Shown: piece by piece, positions 37,807 to 45,862 of the stretch
Position numbering within the stretch: the stretch's first letter is position 1
Layout: every line of letters begins with the position of its first letter
NCBI RefSeq assembly: GCF_024453815.1
Contig: NZ_CP072934.1
Location: 558,001 to 622,000, forward strand
DNA length: 64,000 nucleotides
Origin: Corynebacterium pseudogenitalium
GTDB lineage: Bacteria > Actinomycetota > Actinomycetes > Mycobacteriales > Mycobacteriaceae
Reading direction: 5' to 3'
The notes under the pieces: model-generated
The model's input: the letters and a program-made list of their open reading frames with translations, nothing else
The model's database searches: none
Told to the model about the DNA's origin: nothing
Translations under genes and position numbers: made by a program

Positions 37807-39075
37807 CTATGCTTCTTCGTGCTGGAGTGCGGTGTGCCACATCGTGGGGAAGTCGGGCAGGGTCTTTGCCGTCGTTGCGATGTTTTCCACCTGCACACCC
37901 GGGGTGGTCAGGCCGATGATGGCGCCGGCGGTGGCCATGCGGTGGTCGTCGTAGGAGTGCCACGTGCCGCCGTGGAGGGGCTGTGGGTGGATACGGAGGC
38001 CGTCGTCAAGCTCTTTGCAAGCGCCGCCAAGCCTGTTGATTTCGGTGGTGAGCGCCGCCAGCCGGTCCGTTTCATGCCCGCGCAGGTGCGCGATGCCGGT
38101 CAGCTCCGATGGGGTCGCCGCCTGCGTGGCCAGCGCCGCGACGGTCGGGGTGAGCTCGCCGATGTCTTCCATGTCCAAGCTGATGCCCTGCAGGGTGCCC
38201 GGGGTCGGGCCCTGCACGCGCAGTGAGTTGCCGGATAGTTCGACCTCGCAGCCCATTTGTGCCAGGATGTCGCGGATTACGTCGCCCGCCTGCGTCGTCT
38301 GCGTTGGCCAGTGCTCGATGCGCACTTCGCCACCGGTGATGGCCGCGGCGGCCAAAAACGGCGTCGCGTTCGACAGGTCCGGCTCAATCTCCCAGCGCCT
38401 CCCGCGGATCTCCTGCGGGGCAACGTGCCAGGTCGCGTCCTCGCACTGCGTCTCGACGCCGGCTTCGCGCAGCATTGCCACCGTCATATCAATATGCGGC
38501 ATGGACGGCAGCGAGTCGCCCGTGTGGGTGATGGTGACGCCTTGCTCGAAGCGCGCCGCGGCAAGCAGCAGTCCGGAGACGAACTGGGAAGACCCGGAGG
38601 CGTCAATGCTGACGTCCCCGCCTGCGACAGTGCCGGTGCCGTGGACAGTGAAGGGGAGGCGCTCCCCGTCGATATCGGCGCCGAGCTGGCGCAGCGCATC
38701 CAGGATGGTGCCCATCGGCCGGGTGCGAGCGTGCGGGTCGCCGTCGAAGCGGGTGGTGCCGTGCGCGAACGCCGCCACTGGTGGCACGAAGCGCATCACG
38801 GTGCCTGCCAGGCCGCAGTTGATGTCGCCGCCGCGCAGCGGTGCTGGCTGGACGTGGACGGTGTCGCCGTCGTGGGTGAACTGTACGCCGAGGGCAGCCA
38901 GGGCCGCCTCCATGAGGTCGGTGTCGCGGGAGCGCAGCGCCCCGACCAGCGTCGACGGGCCAGAGGCCAGCGCCGCGAGAACATAGGCGCGGTTCGTCAT
39001 CGATTTCGACCCCGGCAGCGCGAGTGTGGCGCGGACGGGGTCGGCAATGGAGGGGGCTGGCCACAAGTCAGTCAT
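37807..39075 (-). CDS. aroA: 3-phosphoshikimate 1-carboxyvinyltransferase (EPSP synthase)
   Basis: About 422 residues. It transfers enolpyruvyl from PEP to shikimate-3-phosphate. Motifs are [19 protein letters not shown], the catalytic loop [33 protein letters not shown] and [19 protein letters not shown] 39075 is preferred over ATG 39084 because TATGAT (39083-39088, minus strand) ends 7 nt upstream and would overlap the earlier ATG. It is divergent from the SRAP gene with only 21 bp between the starts. Confidence 0.95.
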   Translation of the reverse strand: MTDLWPAPSIADPVRATLALPGSKSMTNRAYVLAALASGPSTLVGALRSRDTDLMEAALAALGVQFTHDGDTVHVQPAPLRGGDINCGLAGTVMRFVPPVAAFAHGTTRFDGDPHARTRPMGTILDALRQLGADIDGERLPFTVHGTGTVAGGDVSIDASGSSQFVSGLLLAAARFEQGVTITHTGDSLPSMPHIDMTVAMLREAGVETQCEDATWHVAPQEIRGRRWEIEPDLSNATPFLAAAAITGGEVRIEHWPTQTTQAGDVIRDILAQMGCEVELSGNSLRVQGPTPGTLQGISLDMEDIGELTPTVAALATQAATPSELTGIAHLRGHETDRLAALTTEINRLGGACKELDDGLRIHPQPLHGGTWHSYDDHRMATAGAIIGLTTPGVQVENIATTAKTLPDFPTMWHTALQHEEA

Positions 39076-39082
39076 GACGTAC

Positions 39083-39090
39083 ATCATAAT
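39083..39090. promoter_or_regulatory. Overlapping divergent -10 boxes of aroA and the SRAP gene
   Basis: ATCATAAT contains TATGAT read on the minus strand (39083-39088, aroA) and CATAAT on the plus strand (39085-39090, SRAP). Each lies 6-7 nt before its start codon. RNA polymerase cannot open both at once, so the two promoters should compete. Confidence 0.55.
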
Positions 39091-39096
39091 GGAGGA

Positions 39097-39744
39097 ATGT
39101 GTGGCCGTTTCGTTTTGTTTAGCACCGGCGAGCAACTCCTCGGATTCGTCGGCTCTCTCCCAGGCGTGCGCGACGTTGTAGCGCCCGACGGCACGCCACC
39201 CGCCCGCTACAACGTCGCGCCGACGCACCAAGTACCCATCGTGCGCTTCCACGAACACGAGGCGCTCGTCCAAGCCGCGCGCTGGGGCCTTCTCCCGAGC
39301 TGGAAGCGCGACGACTCCGGCCCGCCACTGTTCAACGCGCGCGGGGAGACCGTCGCGGTAAAGCCGTCGTTCCGTAGCGCAATGCGCTCGCAGCGCGGCA
39401 TCATGCTTCTCGACGGCTACTACGAATGGCACGAAAAACAGCCCTACTACGTCACCCCGGAGTCCGGGATGCTCGTCGCCGCCGCACTGTGGGACACCGG
39501 CGCTAACCGGCTTTCGACGACCATGGTCACCACCGACGCCGCCGAACGTATCGCGTGGTTACACCACCGGCTCCCGCTGTTCCTCTTGCCTGAGGAAATC
39601 GAGCAGTGGACACAAGGCACAGCAGAAGAGGCTCAAGAGCTCATCTCTCCCTCGCGCGTGGCACCGCAGCTGCAGTGGCATGCGGTTGGGCGCGAGGTGG
39701 GCAACGTCCGAAACGATTCGCCCGAGCTCATCCAACCGATCTAG
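39097..39744 (+). CDS. SOS response-associated peptidase (SRAP/YedK-HMCES)
   Basis: The product has 215 residues. Met removal exposes Cys2 (MCGRFVL), which crosslinks to abasic sites in single-stranded DNA. The other active-site residues are visible: RYNVAPT, WGLLPSW, NARGETV, GYYEWH and the catalytic His in LHHRLPLFL. It protects DNA at abasic lesions. The start is fixed by the need for Cys at position 2. Confidence 0.94.
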   Translation: MCGRFVLFSTGEQLLGFVGSLPGVRDVVAPDGTPPARYNVAPTHQVPIVRFHEHEALVQAARWGLLPSWKRDDSGPPLFNARGETVAVKPSFRSAMRSQRGIMLLDGYYEWHEKQPYYVTPESGMLVAAALWDTGANRLSTTMVTTDAAERIAWLHHRLPLFLLPEEIEQWTQGTAEEAQELISPSRVAPQLQWHAVGREVGNVRNDSPELIQPI

Positions 39745-40208
39745 GCGCCGATCGGCGCGAACTTCCCGGACGTCAGTTTCGCCAGGTCACCCGGGGCCAG
39801 TTGCACGGATAGCCCCCGCTGACCGGCGGAGACGGTGATGGCGTCGAGGGATTCGATGGTGGCGTCGAGAAGCACTGGGAGCCTCTTGAGCGTGCCCAGC
39901 GGCGAGATGCCACCCACGACATAGCCCGTGGCGTGCTCAGCCTGTGCGAGCTCCGCCATCGCAGCCTTCTTCCACCCCAGCGCCTTCGCTGCTGCCTTCA
40001 AACTCAGGTGCCCAGAGACCGGCACGCAGCACAGGGCGAGCTTCTTCGGGTCCTGCACATTCGACACCACCAGCGTCTTGAGCACCGTCGTAGGATCAAG
40101 CCCCAGCTCATGGGCCGAATGCTCACCGAAATTATCCTGGCTCGCGGCGTACTCCAACACCTTATGAGGAGTCTTCGCCACAACTTTCAAAGCGCGAGTT
40201 CGTTGCAT
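39741..40208 (-). CDS. ybaK: Cys-tRNA(Pro) deacylase YbaK/EbsC
   Basis: The product has 155 residues. It hydrolyses misacylated Cys-tRNA(Pro). The YbaK fold is shown by [19 protein letters not shown], the catalytic lysine region [22 protein letters not shown] and [24 protein letters not shown] 40208 lies 7 nt after TAGCAT (40216-40221, minus strand) with no SD. It converges with the SRAP gene (4-nt overlap) and is divergent from sigH. Confidence 0.93.
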   Translation of the reverse strand: MQRTRALKVVAKTPHKVLEYAASQDNFGEHSAHELGLDPTTVLKTLVVSNVQDPKKLALCCVPVSGHLSLKAAAKALGWKKAAMAELAQAEHATGYVVGGISPLGTLKRLPVLLDATIESLDAITVSAGQRGLSVQLAPGDLAKLTSGKFAPIGA

Positions 40209-40253
40209 ACAGACGATGCTACGTCGCGCGCCCGGCTGGCTACAATGGCCCCT

Positions 40254-40865
40254 ATGGCCGAAACAGACCTCAAAACACGCTTTACTGAGGAAGCGATGCC
40301 ACTGCTAGACCAGCTCTACGGCGGCGCGCTGCGGATGACCCGCAACCCCCAAGACGCCGAAGACCTCGTGCAAGAGACCTTCTTGAAGGCGTACAACGCA
40401 TTCGACAGCTTCAAACCAGGCACTAACCTGAAGGCGTGGATGTACCGAATCATGACGAACACGTACATCAACTCCTACAGGAAGAAGAAGCGCCGACCAC
40501 TGGAAACCTCGGCCGAGGACGTGACCGACCATCAGCTGTACACCACAAGCTCGCACGACTCGACCGGCCTCGAATCAGCGGAGGTTGAGGCGCTCAAGGC
40601 GATGCCGAACTCGCGGATCAGCGAAGCGCTCAACGCGCTGAATGAGGACTACCGCATGGTGGTCTACTACGCGGACGTCGAAGGCATGGCGTACAAGGAA
40701 ATCGCCGAAGTGATGGACATTCCACTGGGGACCGTCATGAGCCGACTGCACCGTGGAAGAAAACAACTGCGCGAGATGTTGAAAGACGTGGCACATGAAC
40801 AGGGCATCGGGCTCGACCATGCGGATATGGCGGAGTTGAAGCAGCAGAAGGTGGAGGAGAAGTAA
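40254..40865 (+). CDS. sigH: ECF sigma factor SigH
   Basis: About 203 residues. Region 2 reads [31 protein letters not shown] and region 4 reads [38 protein letters not shown]. It is the thiol/heat-stress sigma factor of corynebacteria; the adjacent anti-sigma gene confirms this. ATG 40254 lies 7 nt after TACAAT (40241-40246) with no SD, predicting a leaderless message; ATG 40245 overlaps that box. The stop overlaps rshA (TAATG). Confidence 0.94.
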   Translation: MAETDLKTRFTEEAMPLLDQLYGGALRMTRNPQDAEDLVQETFLKAYNAFDSFKPGTNLKAWMYRIMTNTYINSYRKKKRRPLETSAEDVTDHQLYTTSSHDSTGLESAEVEALKAMPNSRISEALNALNEDYRMVVYYADVEGMAYKEIAEVMDIPLGTVMSRLHRGRKQLREMLKDVAHEQGIGLDHADMAELKQQKVEEK

Positions 40866-41140
40866 TGGCAACAGAACATAACCACGCAAGTGAAGCTGAC
40901 TGCCGCGGCATGCACCAGCTGCTGTGCGAGCTGTTCCAGCCGGACACGCCACCCGAGCGCGTGGCCGCCATCCGAAAAGAATTGGCGAGCTGCCCTGACT
41001 GCCTCCGCCAGCTTGAATCGGAGGAAGCGATCCGTGGCCTTGTGCGCGACTGTTGCGGGCAGGCCCACGCGCCACGGGTATTGAGGGAGCGGATTATCAC
41101 CTCAATTTCCTACACAGAGGTCCGTATTCAGCGGCGTTAA
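40865..41140 (+). CDS. rshA: Anti-sigma factor RshA (ZAS family), variant zinc motif
   Basis: The product has 91 residues. It should bind and inhibit SigH until oxidised. The CxxC pair is C43/C46 (ASCPDC) and a second Cys pair CC occurs at about residues 62-63. The canonical HxxxCxxC histidine is replaced: position 39 is Glu (KELASCPDC). His residues remain at 5, 7 and 17. It overlaps the sigH stop, so the stoichiometry is translationally coupled. Confidence 0.88.
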   Translation: MATEHNHASEADCRGMHQLLCELFQPDTPPERVAAIRKELASCPDCLRQLESEEAIRGLVRDCCGQAHAPRVLRERIITSISYTEVRIQRR

Positions 41141-41166
41141 CTGCCGCGTGTTGGCGTTGGTTGCCG

Positions 41167-41207
41167 GGCCCGAACCAGTACAAGCATCATGCTGGTTCGG
41201 GCCTTTC
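41167..41207 (+). terminator. Rho-independent terminator of sigH-rshA
   Basis: GGCCCGAACCAG (41167-41178) and CTGGTTCGGGCC (41192-41203) form a perfect 12-bp stem with a 13-nt loop, followed by TTTC. Confidence 0.88.
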
Positions 41208-41747
41208 ATACTTTCGACCCAACCCAACGGGGGTAAAACACGGGGGTACCAACTGTTCAACGATCGCGAAAAGGTCTGCCTCACGCATTCATAGGGCCTA
41301 AGTTTGGCTACACCAGACCACGAAAGGTTTTGGGTATAAAAAGGTTGTGCATTAATAGTGTCGGCGACACGTGTCGAGTGACACATGTCGTGCCTGGTAA
41401 TCCTGATTTGTTAAGTATTCTCTTACCCACTGTTGTACTAGAGCGCATAATATACGGGTGGGTTGATTGTTGAACACCCATCGACAGGTGTCGGTGGGTT
41501 TGTTGAACATGTTGGGTTTGCTGCGATGGTTTCTGAGTGTTTTTTAAGCTATGTGTGCAGGTTGTGGGGCTAGATGTGTTGAACAATCCGGGTTTTGTGG
41601 GCGTGTTTTTGCCTGTTTTGTTGTCGTGTTTTGGGTGGATTGGCCATGTATAGTTGCGGTGCATAAACTTGGGGTCAGAACAACGAAGGGTTTCATGTTC
41701 CACCGGTTGGGTGGTGCGTGATGGAAGGTATAAGGATTGTGACAACG
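41208..41747. other. AT-richer non-coding interval upstream of the secreted metzincin
   Basis: No convincing gene is present over about 540 bp. The sequence is clearly less GC-rich than the surroundings. It carries nested GTGTCG/CGACAC half-sites at 41358-41390, a promoter-like pair TTACCC-N17-CATAAT (41423-41451), a hairpin CCCATCGACA/TGTCGGTGGG (41477-41498) followed by TTTGTT, and TGTTGAACA at 41468, 41501 and 41577. It probably controls the downstream protease gene. Confidence 0.6.
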
Positions 41748-43988
41748 ATGATGAACAGCATTGCGCGGAAGGTATGTGTAGCAGCGTGTGTGTTGGCCGT
41801 TGCGGCTAATGGTGCACAGGTTGCTCACGCGGAGATGGCTGTTGCTGACTCGTCGGTCACAGTGACCGCTGACGGGCCGGGTGCGGTCTTTCACAACTCG
41901 GTAACACAGCCGGGTCGTATTTCGACGTTGAAGTTTACGGATGCCCGCTCCATTGCTGGCAGCCAGGAGTCCTCACTGTATGTGGACTTGCGTGCCGATG
42001 GTGCGCTAGTGGATTTAGAGTCTGACCTTAACGTGGATACCTACCGTGATGGGGACACCCAGGTGGTTGTCTACCGTGGTGCAGATCAAGGCGCTGGTGT
42101 GTCGGTGGAGCGTGAATACCGCTTTGATGGCAACCGTGTCGATGTCATTGTGCGGGTGACCAACAACAAGGATTCCTCGGCGTTTGTGCAGGCGGATCTG
42201 ACGAACCAGATTAACTCCCAGGTCGGGCTTTCCGGCTCCTATGATGATGGGAAGTTTGTTGTTGCCCCGGCACAGCTTGGCTATGAGACCTCGGTGTCGT
42301 TCGATAATGCAACCTCGTCTGGTGTAGCCGATGCGTTCCAGCGCACCACGGCTTCCGGTGAGGTTGGGTTTGTGGATCCAGCAGGGGCAAGCTTCCAGCG
42401 TGGTCGTTGGTTTGAGCGCATTGATGCAGGCAACACGTTGACTGCTGCCATGCACATGGAGGTTGCAACCCAGGACAGTGCTGTTGATTCTGATGGTGAC
42501 GGTCTGCCGGATATGTGGGAACGCGAAGGCGTTACCCTAAGCGACGGTACGGCCATGCCACTGAATCAGTGGGGTGCTGATCCTGAGCGCCCGGATTTGT
42601 TCCTGCAGCTTAATTGGATGAACTCGCAGTGGCAGCAGGCTGGCTGCGACACACCTGGTGCGGATGCTGCCATGTGTGCGCAGATGTCGGTGGCAAGCTA
42701 CCGCCCACACCGCGATATTTTGCAGCAGTTGGTGGATCGCTTCGACCAGTACGGGGTCAACCTGCACATCGATGCCGGTGATACCTACACCAACATTGCA
42801 AACTATCCGACGCGTCATGGTGGGCAGACTGAGCCGTATGCCCCGTACTACTTTGAGGGCACCATCCCGGGTATGAAGCTGGTCGATAATATCGATACCA
42901 TTTTGGGTGCGCGTGCGGCAGTCTTCCGGGTTGGTGTCATTGGGGACCAGATGCAGCGTGGCCACTGGGGTACCGGGTTGGCCCTGGTTGCGGATAACTC
43001 GTTTTATGTTGCCAAGCATGAACGCATGCGCACCGATGATCAGCTGCGCAACACGATCATGCACGAGCTGGGGCATACGTTGGGGTTAAACCATAATGGT
43101 TCGATGAAGTTCGCCAACGAGGTCCCGCAGTCGGATTACCTGCCGAACTACTACTCGGTGATGAACTACCTCTACCAGTTCACCCACTTTAACTACTCGG
43201 ATGAAGAATCCGTCTCCGGTGGGCCACTGCCGGAGGTGTGCAACCAGCCGGGCATGGACTGCTACAAAGGTGACTACCGTGTGCCAGCCGACTGGGACAA
43301 CCTGATGATCAACACCGGCAAGATCGGCAAGGATTACAACTCCACCATCGGTGCCGCCGGTGGCAAGGTTGATGCCAAGGCATTGGCTGCCCAGCAGGAA
43401 GCGATGCAGCAAGCTGAGGCCGCGCAGGGTAGTGCGAAGGTTGCTGTTGCAGGTTCCCCGCAGCTTCACCGTGGTGAGAATATGGTGAGCTTGAAGGTTG
43501 CAAATCCTGGGTTGGATGCGGCCCGGATGCGTGTTGAGGTTATCTACCCGTCTGGGAAGGCTGAGCAGACTGTGACGGTTGCAGGCCAAGGCGAGGCAAC
43601 GGTTGCGCTGCCAATCAGTGTTGGTGTGGTTAAGACGTCGTCGTTGCCGTTGGATGTGCGTGTGGTCAATGAGGATGGCTCGCAGGCCTTTGCTGGCCGG
43701 TTTGATGTTGCCGCGGTCATGGATGCTGATGTTGATGGTGATGCGATGGCTGGTGCGCCGCGTAAACCGCAGCACAATGCGCAGACTGCGCCGACGACGA
43801 CGGCGAAGGCTGGTAAGCATGAGTCTTCGCAGTTGACCACGCAGCGTCCAGCACCGAGTGCTGGTGATGTAAGTGGTGCGCCTGCTGGTGAGACGAATAT
43901 CGCGGCGATTGTTGCTCCGATTGTGGTGCTGCTGCTGTTAATTGGTGGTGGTGTTGCTGCTGCGATGTCTGGTGGTCTGCACTTCTAA
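41748..43988 (+). CDS. Large secreted metzincin-type metalloprotease
   Basis: About 746 residues. A Sec signal peptide ends near GAQVAHA. An N-terminal beta-rich region precedes a calcium-loop motif DSDGDGLPDMWE (about 245-256). The zinc site HELGHTLGLNH uses H439, H443 and H449, with catalytic E440 and Met-turn YSVMNYLY. A C-terminal Ala/Thr/Pro-rich stalk and a final hydrophobic helix (IAAIVAPIVVLLLLIGGG) suggest membrane tethering; no LPXTG motif is present. ATG 41748 has AAGGA 11 nt upstream. Codon use is less GC3-rich than in the neighbours. The substrate is unknown; a host- or envelope-directed role is inference. Confidence 0.88.
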   Translation: MMNSIARKVCVAACVLAVAANGAQVAHAEMAVADSSVTVTADGPGAVFHNSVTQPGRISTLKFTDARSIAGSQESSLYVDLRADGALVDLESDLNVDTYRDGDTQVVVYRGADQGAGVSVEREYRFDGNRVDVIVRVTNNKDSSAFVQADLTNQINSQVGLSGSYDDGKFVVAPAQLGYETSVSFDNATSSGVADAFQRTTASGEVGFVDPAGASFQRGRWFERIDAGNTLTAAMHMEVATQDSAVDSDGDGLPDMWEREGVTLSDGTAMPLNQWGADPERPDLFLQLNWMNSQWQQAGCDTPGADAAMCAQMSVASYRPHRDILQQLVDRFDQYGVNLHIDAGDTYTNIANYPTRHGGQTEPYAPYYFEGTIPGMKLVDNIDTILGARAAVFRVGVIGDQMQRGHWGTGLALVADNSFYVAKHERMRTDDQLRNTIMHELGHTLGLNHNGSMKFANEVPQSDYLPNYYSVMNYLYQFTHFNYSDEESVSGGPLPEVCNQPGMDCYKGDYRVPADWDNLMINTGKIGKDYNSTIGAAGGKVDAKALAAQQEAMQQAEAAQGSAKVAVAGSPQLHRGENMVSLKVANPGLDAARMRVEVIYPSGKAEQTVTVAGQGEATVALPISVGVVKTSSLPLDVRVVNEDGSQAFAGRFDVAAVMDADVDGDAMAGAPRKPQHNAQTAPTTTAKAGKHESSQLTTQRPAPSAGDVSGAPAGETNIAAIVAPIVVLLLLIGGGVAAAMSGGLHF

Positions 43989-44360
43989 ACAAAGGGTAGT
44001 GGGCCGTGGGGCTTGTGATACCGGGAGTGTTCCTGGTGGCATGGGCCCTTTTCGTTGTGGTTGGGGGTTGGGATTGTTCCCTGCAGGTCTGTGGTGCCGG
44101 GAACGATCTTTATGGTCACTCGTCGTGAGCTGGGGAAACATAGGTGTTGGTCGACCGGAGTGGGGCTGAAGAACGAGATAGTTCCCGGGGGTGGGAACTA
44201 TTTTTCAGGAGCGTGGGGAGGTGTGAGGGCGGCGCACCAGATTCCGGGTTTTGCTCTGGCTGGCAATCGGAATCCCCTGGTCGCGCGTGCCCGTGATAGG
44301 AATGTGGTGCCCAGCCAACACACAGGCAACTACTGCAGCTAGCAACACGAGCTCATGGCA
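43989..44360. other. Non-coding interval with GTTCCC/GGGAAC hairpins
   Basis: No supported gene is present. Three stem-loops share the same arm sequence: CCGGGA-TCCTGG at about 44020-44036, ATTGTTCCC-GGGAACGAT at about 44071-44107, and AGTTCCC-GGGAACT at 44180-44199 followed by ATTTTT. The last is a convincing terminator. The set may be tandem terminators or part of an untranslated RNA. Confidence 0.5.
44180..44206 (+). terminator. Rho-independent terminator
   Basis: AGTTCCC (44180-44186) pairs with GGGAACT (44193-44199) around a G-rich loop and is followed by ATTTTTC. It lies about 190 bp after the metzincin stop. Confidence 0.75.
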
Positions 44361-44409
44361 CGAAAAACTCCCCACCGGCGTGGACTCATGGTCCTTGCCG
44401 ATGGGGAGT
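44361..44409 (-). terminator. Terminator of the bL37 gene
   Basis: On the minus strand ACTCCCCATCGGC and GCCGGTGGGGAGT form a long stem, followed by TTTTTCG. It lies just after the 24-codon ribosomal protein gene. Confidence 0.85.
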
Positions 44410-44419
44410 GTTCGCGTTC

Positions 44420-44494
44420 TTATGCGTTTGGACGCTTACCGCGGTTCGCGCTCTTCTTGCGACGGTCCTTACGCTTACGGCCACGCTTGCTCAT
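44420..44494 (-). CDS. 24-residue ribosomal protein bL37
   Basis: The frame encodes 24 residues starting MSKRGRKRKDRRKKSANRGK and ending RPNA, almost entirely basic. This is the pattern of actinobacterial bL37, a tiny 50S protein seen in mycobacterial ribosomes. A near-perfect SD, AAAGGAGG, lies 5 nt before ATG 44494, and a strong terminator follows. It is easily missed because of its size. Confidence 0.9.
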   Translation of the reverse strand: MSKRGRKRKDRRKKSANRGKRPNA

Positions 44495-44625
44495 GGTGCC
44501 TCCTTTAAAATGCGATGAATTAGGTGCAAACCTAGTTACGAAGTATTCAGTTTATCGTTGTTGCCGCAGTGCGGTGAAATCCCCCGAGGAAATTCTGTGA
44601 GAGGCACCGGCAAAAGCCGTAGAGC

Positions 44626-44889
44626 TTAGGCCGACAGGCGTGCGCGGTTGCGCGCGCGGGCCTTGTTGCGGCGCTTCAGTGCGCGACGCTCTTCCTCAGA
44701 AAGGCCACCCCAGACGCCGGCGTCTTGGCCGGTCTCCAGTGCCCACTTCATGCAGTGGGAAGTGACTGGGCAGCGGTTGCAAACAAGCTTGGCTTCGGCG
44801 ATCTGAGCGAGTGCAGGGCCGGAGTTGCCGACAGGGAAGAAGAGTTCTGGGTCCTCGTCGCGGCAAACGGCTTCGTGGCGCCAATCCAT
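44626..44889 (-). CDS. whcE: WhiB1-type transcriptional regulator (WhcE-like)
   Basis: The product has 87 residues. The Fe-S ligands are C9, C37, C40 and C46 (AVCRDEDPELFFPVGNSGPA, LVCNRCPVTSHC). GVWGGLSEEERRALKRR and a basic tail provide the DNA-binding end. In corynebacteria the WhiB1-like gene follows sigH-rshA and acts in stress response. ATG 44889 has GAAGGAGT 8 nt upstream; longer in-frame starts lie upstream of this SD. Confidence 0.93.
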   Translation of the reverse strand: MDWRHEAVCRDEDPELFFPVGNSGPALAQIAEAKLVCNRCPVTSHCMKWALETGQDAGVWGGLSEEERRALKRRNKARARNRARLSA

Positions 44890-45353
44890 AATAAGTACTC
44901 CTTCAAGTTCAGAATGTGTCGTGACTATGTATTTTTTGCGCACCACATTCACAACCCTTTTGGGGCGTGTTGCAAACTAAGTTTGATTCCATTGCCCGGG
45001 CGAGTGCTCCGCATTGTGCGGGACTCCACTTCCAGACCTGGCGTTAACCCTGTGGTGACTTAGGGTTAAGGGCTGTGACACCAGCCCGTAATTTTTGCTA
45101 CTCGAAAATGATGGCATGTATTTCGCCGTTCCGCTAGGGTTCTGGCCAAAAATGTGACTGGAATCATAAGAATTGTATTCATGGTTACCGCTCATAACGC
45201 ACGGCAAAAACGTGGAACCAATGAGCTGTACGCTCTTGAGCTGCATATATAAGAAAATAATTAGCTGACATATGTGTTCGCTAAGGTCAAATCGGCAATC
45301 GTCTGCACCGCAACTGGTGTCGGAATCTGGCCCTGATCATTAGACTCCGTTGT
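44890..45353. promoter_or_regulatory. Control region between whiB1 and a divergent membrane protein gene
   Basis: There is no supported gene in 464 bp. It contains a perfect inverted repeat TTAACCCT-N10-AGGGTTAA (45044-45069) and a TGTGACA just beyond it (45074-45080). TAGACT (45341-45346) ends 7 nt before the divergent gene's GTG. The long upstream region suggests complex control of whiB1. Confidence 0.55.
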
Positions 45354-45809
45354 GTGAACAGCAAAGAAAACTCATTGGACCACCCTGGCGTTCCGGGCAT
45401 GCTGCGGTTCGGAGCGGTCGTCGTGTTGCTGCAGTGCTTGGCGATGCTCGGCTACATCATCATGCTGATCTACGCCCAGATTGAAGGCATTAGCGATAGC
45501 AGCATCGAATCGAGCGCCGAAGCAAGCCACTACGTGGCGTTGGGCACGGCGGTGTTCCTTGCCATCGTCTTCGGTTTTGTTGCGTTTGTGGCTATCTCGA
45601 CGCTGCGGGGGCGGCCAAGAGGCTCGGGCGCGATCGTGCTCATCGAGGCGATCCTGCTCGGTGTGGCGTTTTATATGTTCCTCGGGGGCGCACACCTACT
45701 CAGTGCGGCGACGGCGCTGTCGGCGGTGCTCGTGTTGATTACGGTGTTCCACCCGGCGTCAGCGGCGTACCAAGAGGCGATGTATGAGCTGAAAAAGGCC
45801 CGCCGCTAG
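45354..45809 (+). CDS. Four-helix membrane protein, unknown function
   Basis: The product has 151 residues with four predicted helices (about 15-40, 60-82, 92-108 and 113-133) and a basic C terminus, YELKKARR. It has no family I can name; homologous genes lie next to whiB1 in corynebacteria. GTG 45354 follows TAGACT by 7 nt with no SD, so it is predicted leaderless. Confidence 0.72.
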   Translation: MNSKENSLDHPGVPGMLRFGAVVVLLQCLAMLGYIIMLIYAQIEGISDSSIESSAEASHYVALGTAVFLAIVFGFVAFVAISTLRGRPRGSGAIVLIEAILLGVAFYMFLGGAHLLSAATALSAVLVLITVFHPASAAYQEAMYELKKARR

Positions 45810-45862
45810 CAGAGCTACCAAAGCTACCAAGCGACGGGCGCGGGGGATCGGGGTGCGCGGCG

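Noticed and set aside
44215..44360. Possible small minus-strand membrane peptide (LLAAVVACVLAGHH...)
   Set aside because: A hydrophobic stretch can be read, but there is no SD, no clear start and it overlaps the bL37 terminator side; treated as non-coding.
44977..45246. 89-codon minus-strand open frame upstream of whiB1
   Set aside because: No SD or -10 box at its start, no recognisable composition or family, and it lies in the regulatory region with inverted repeats.
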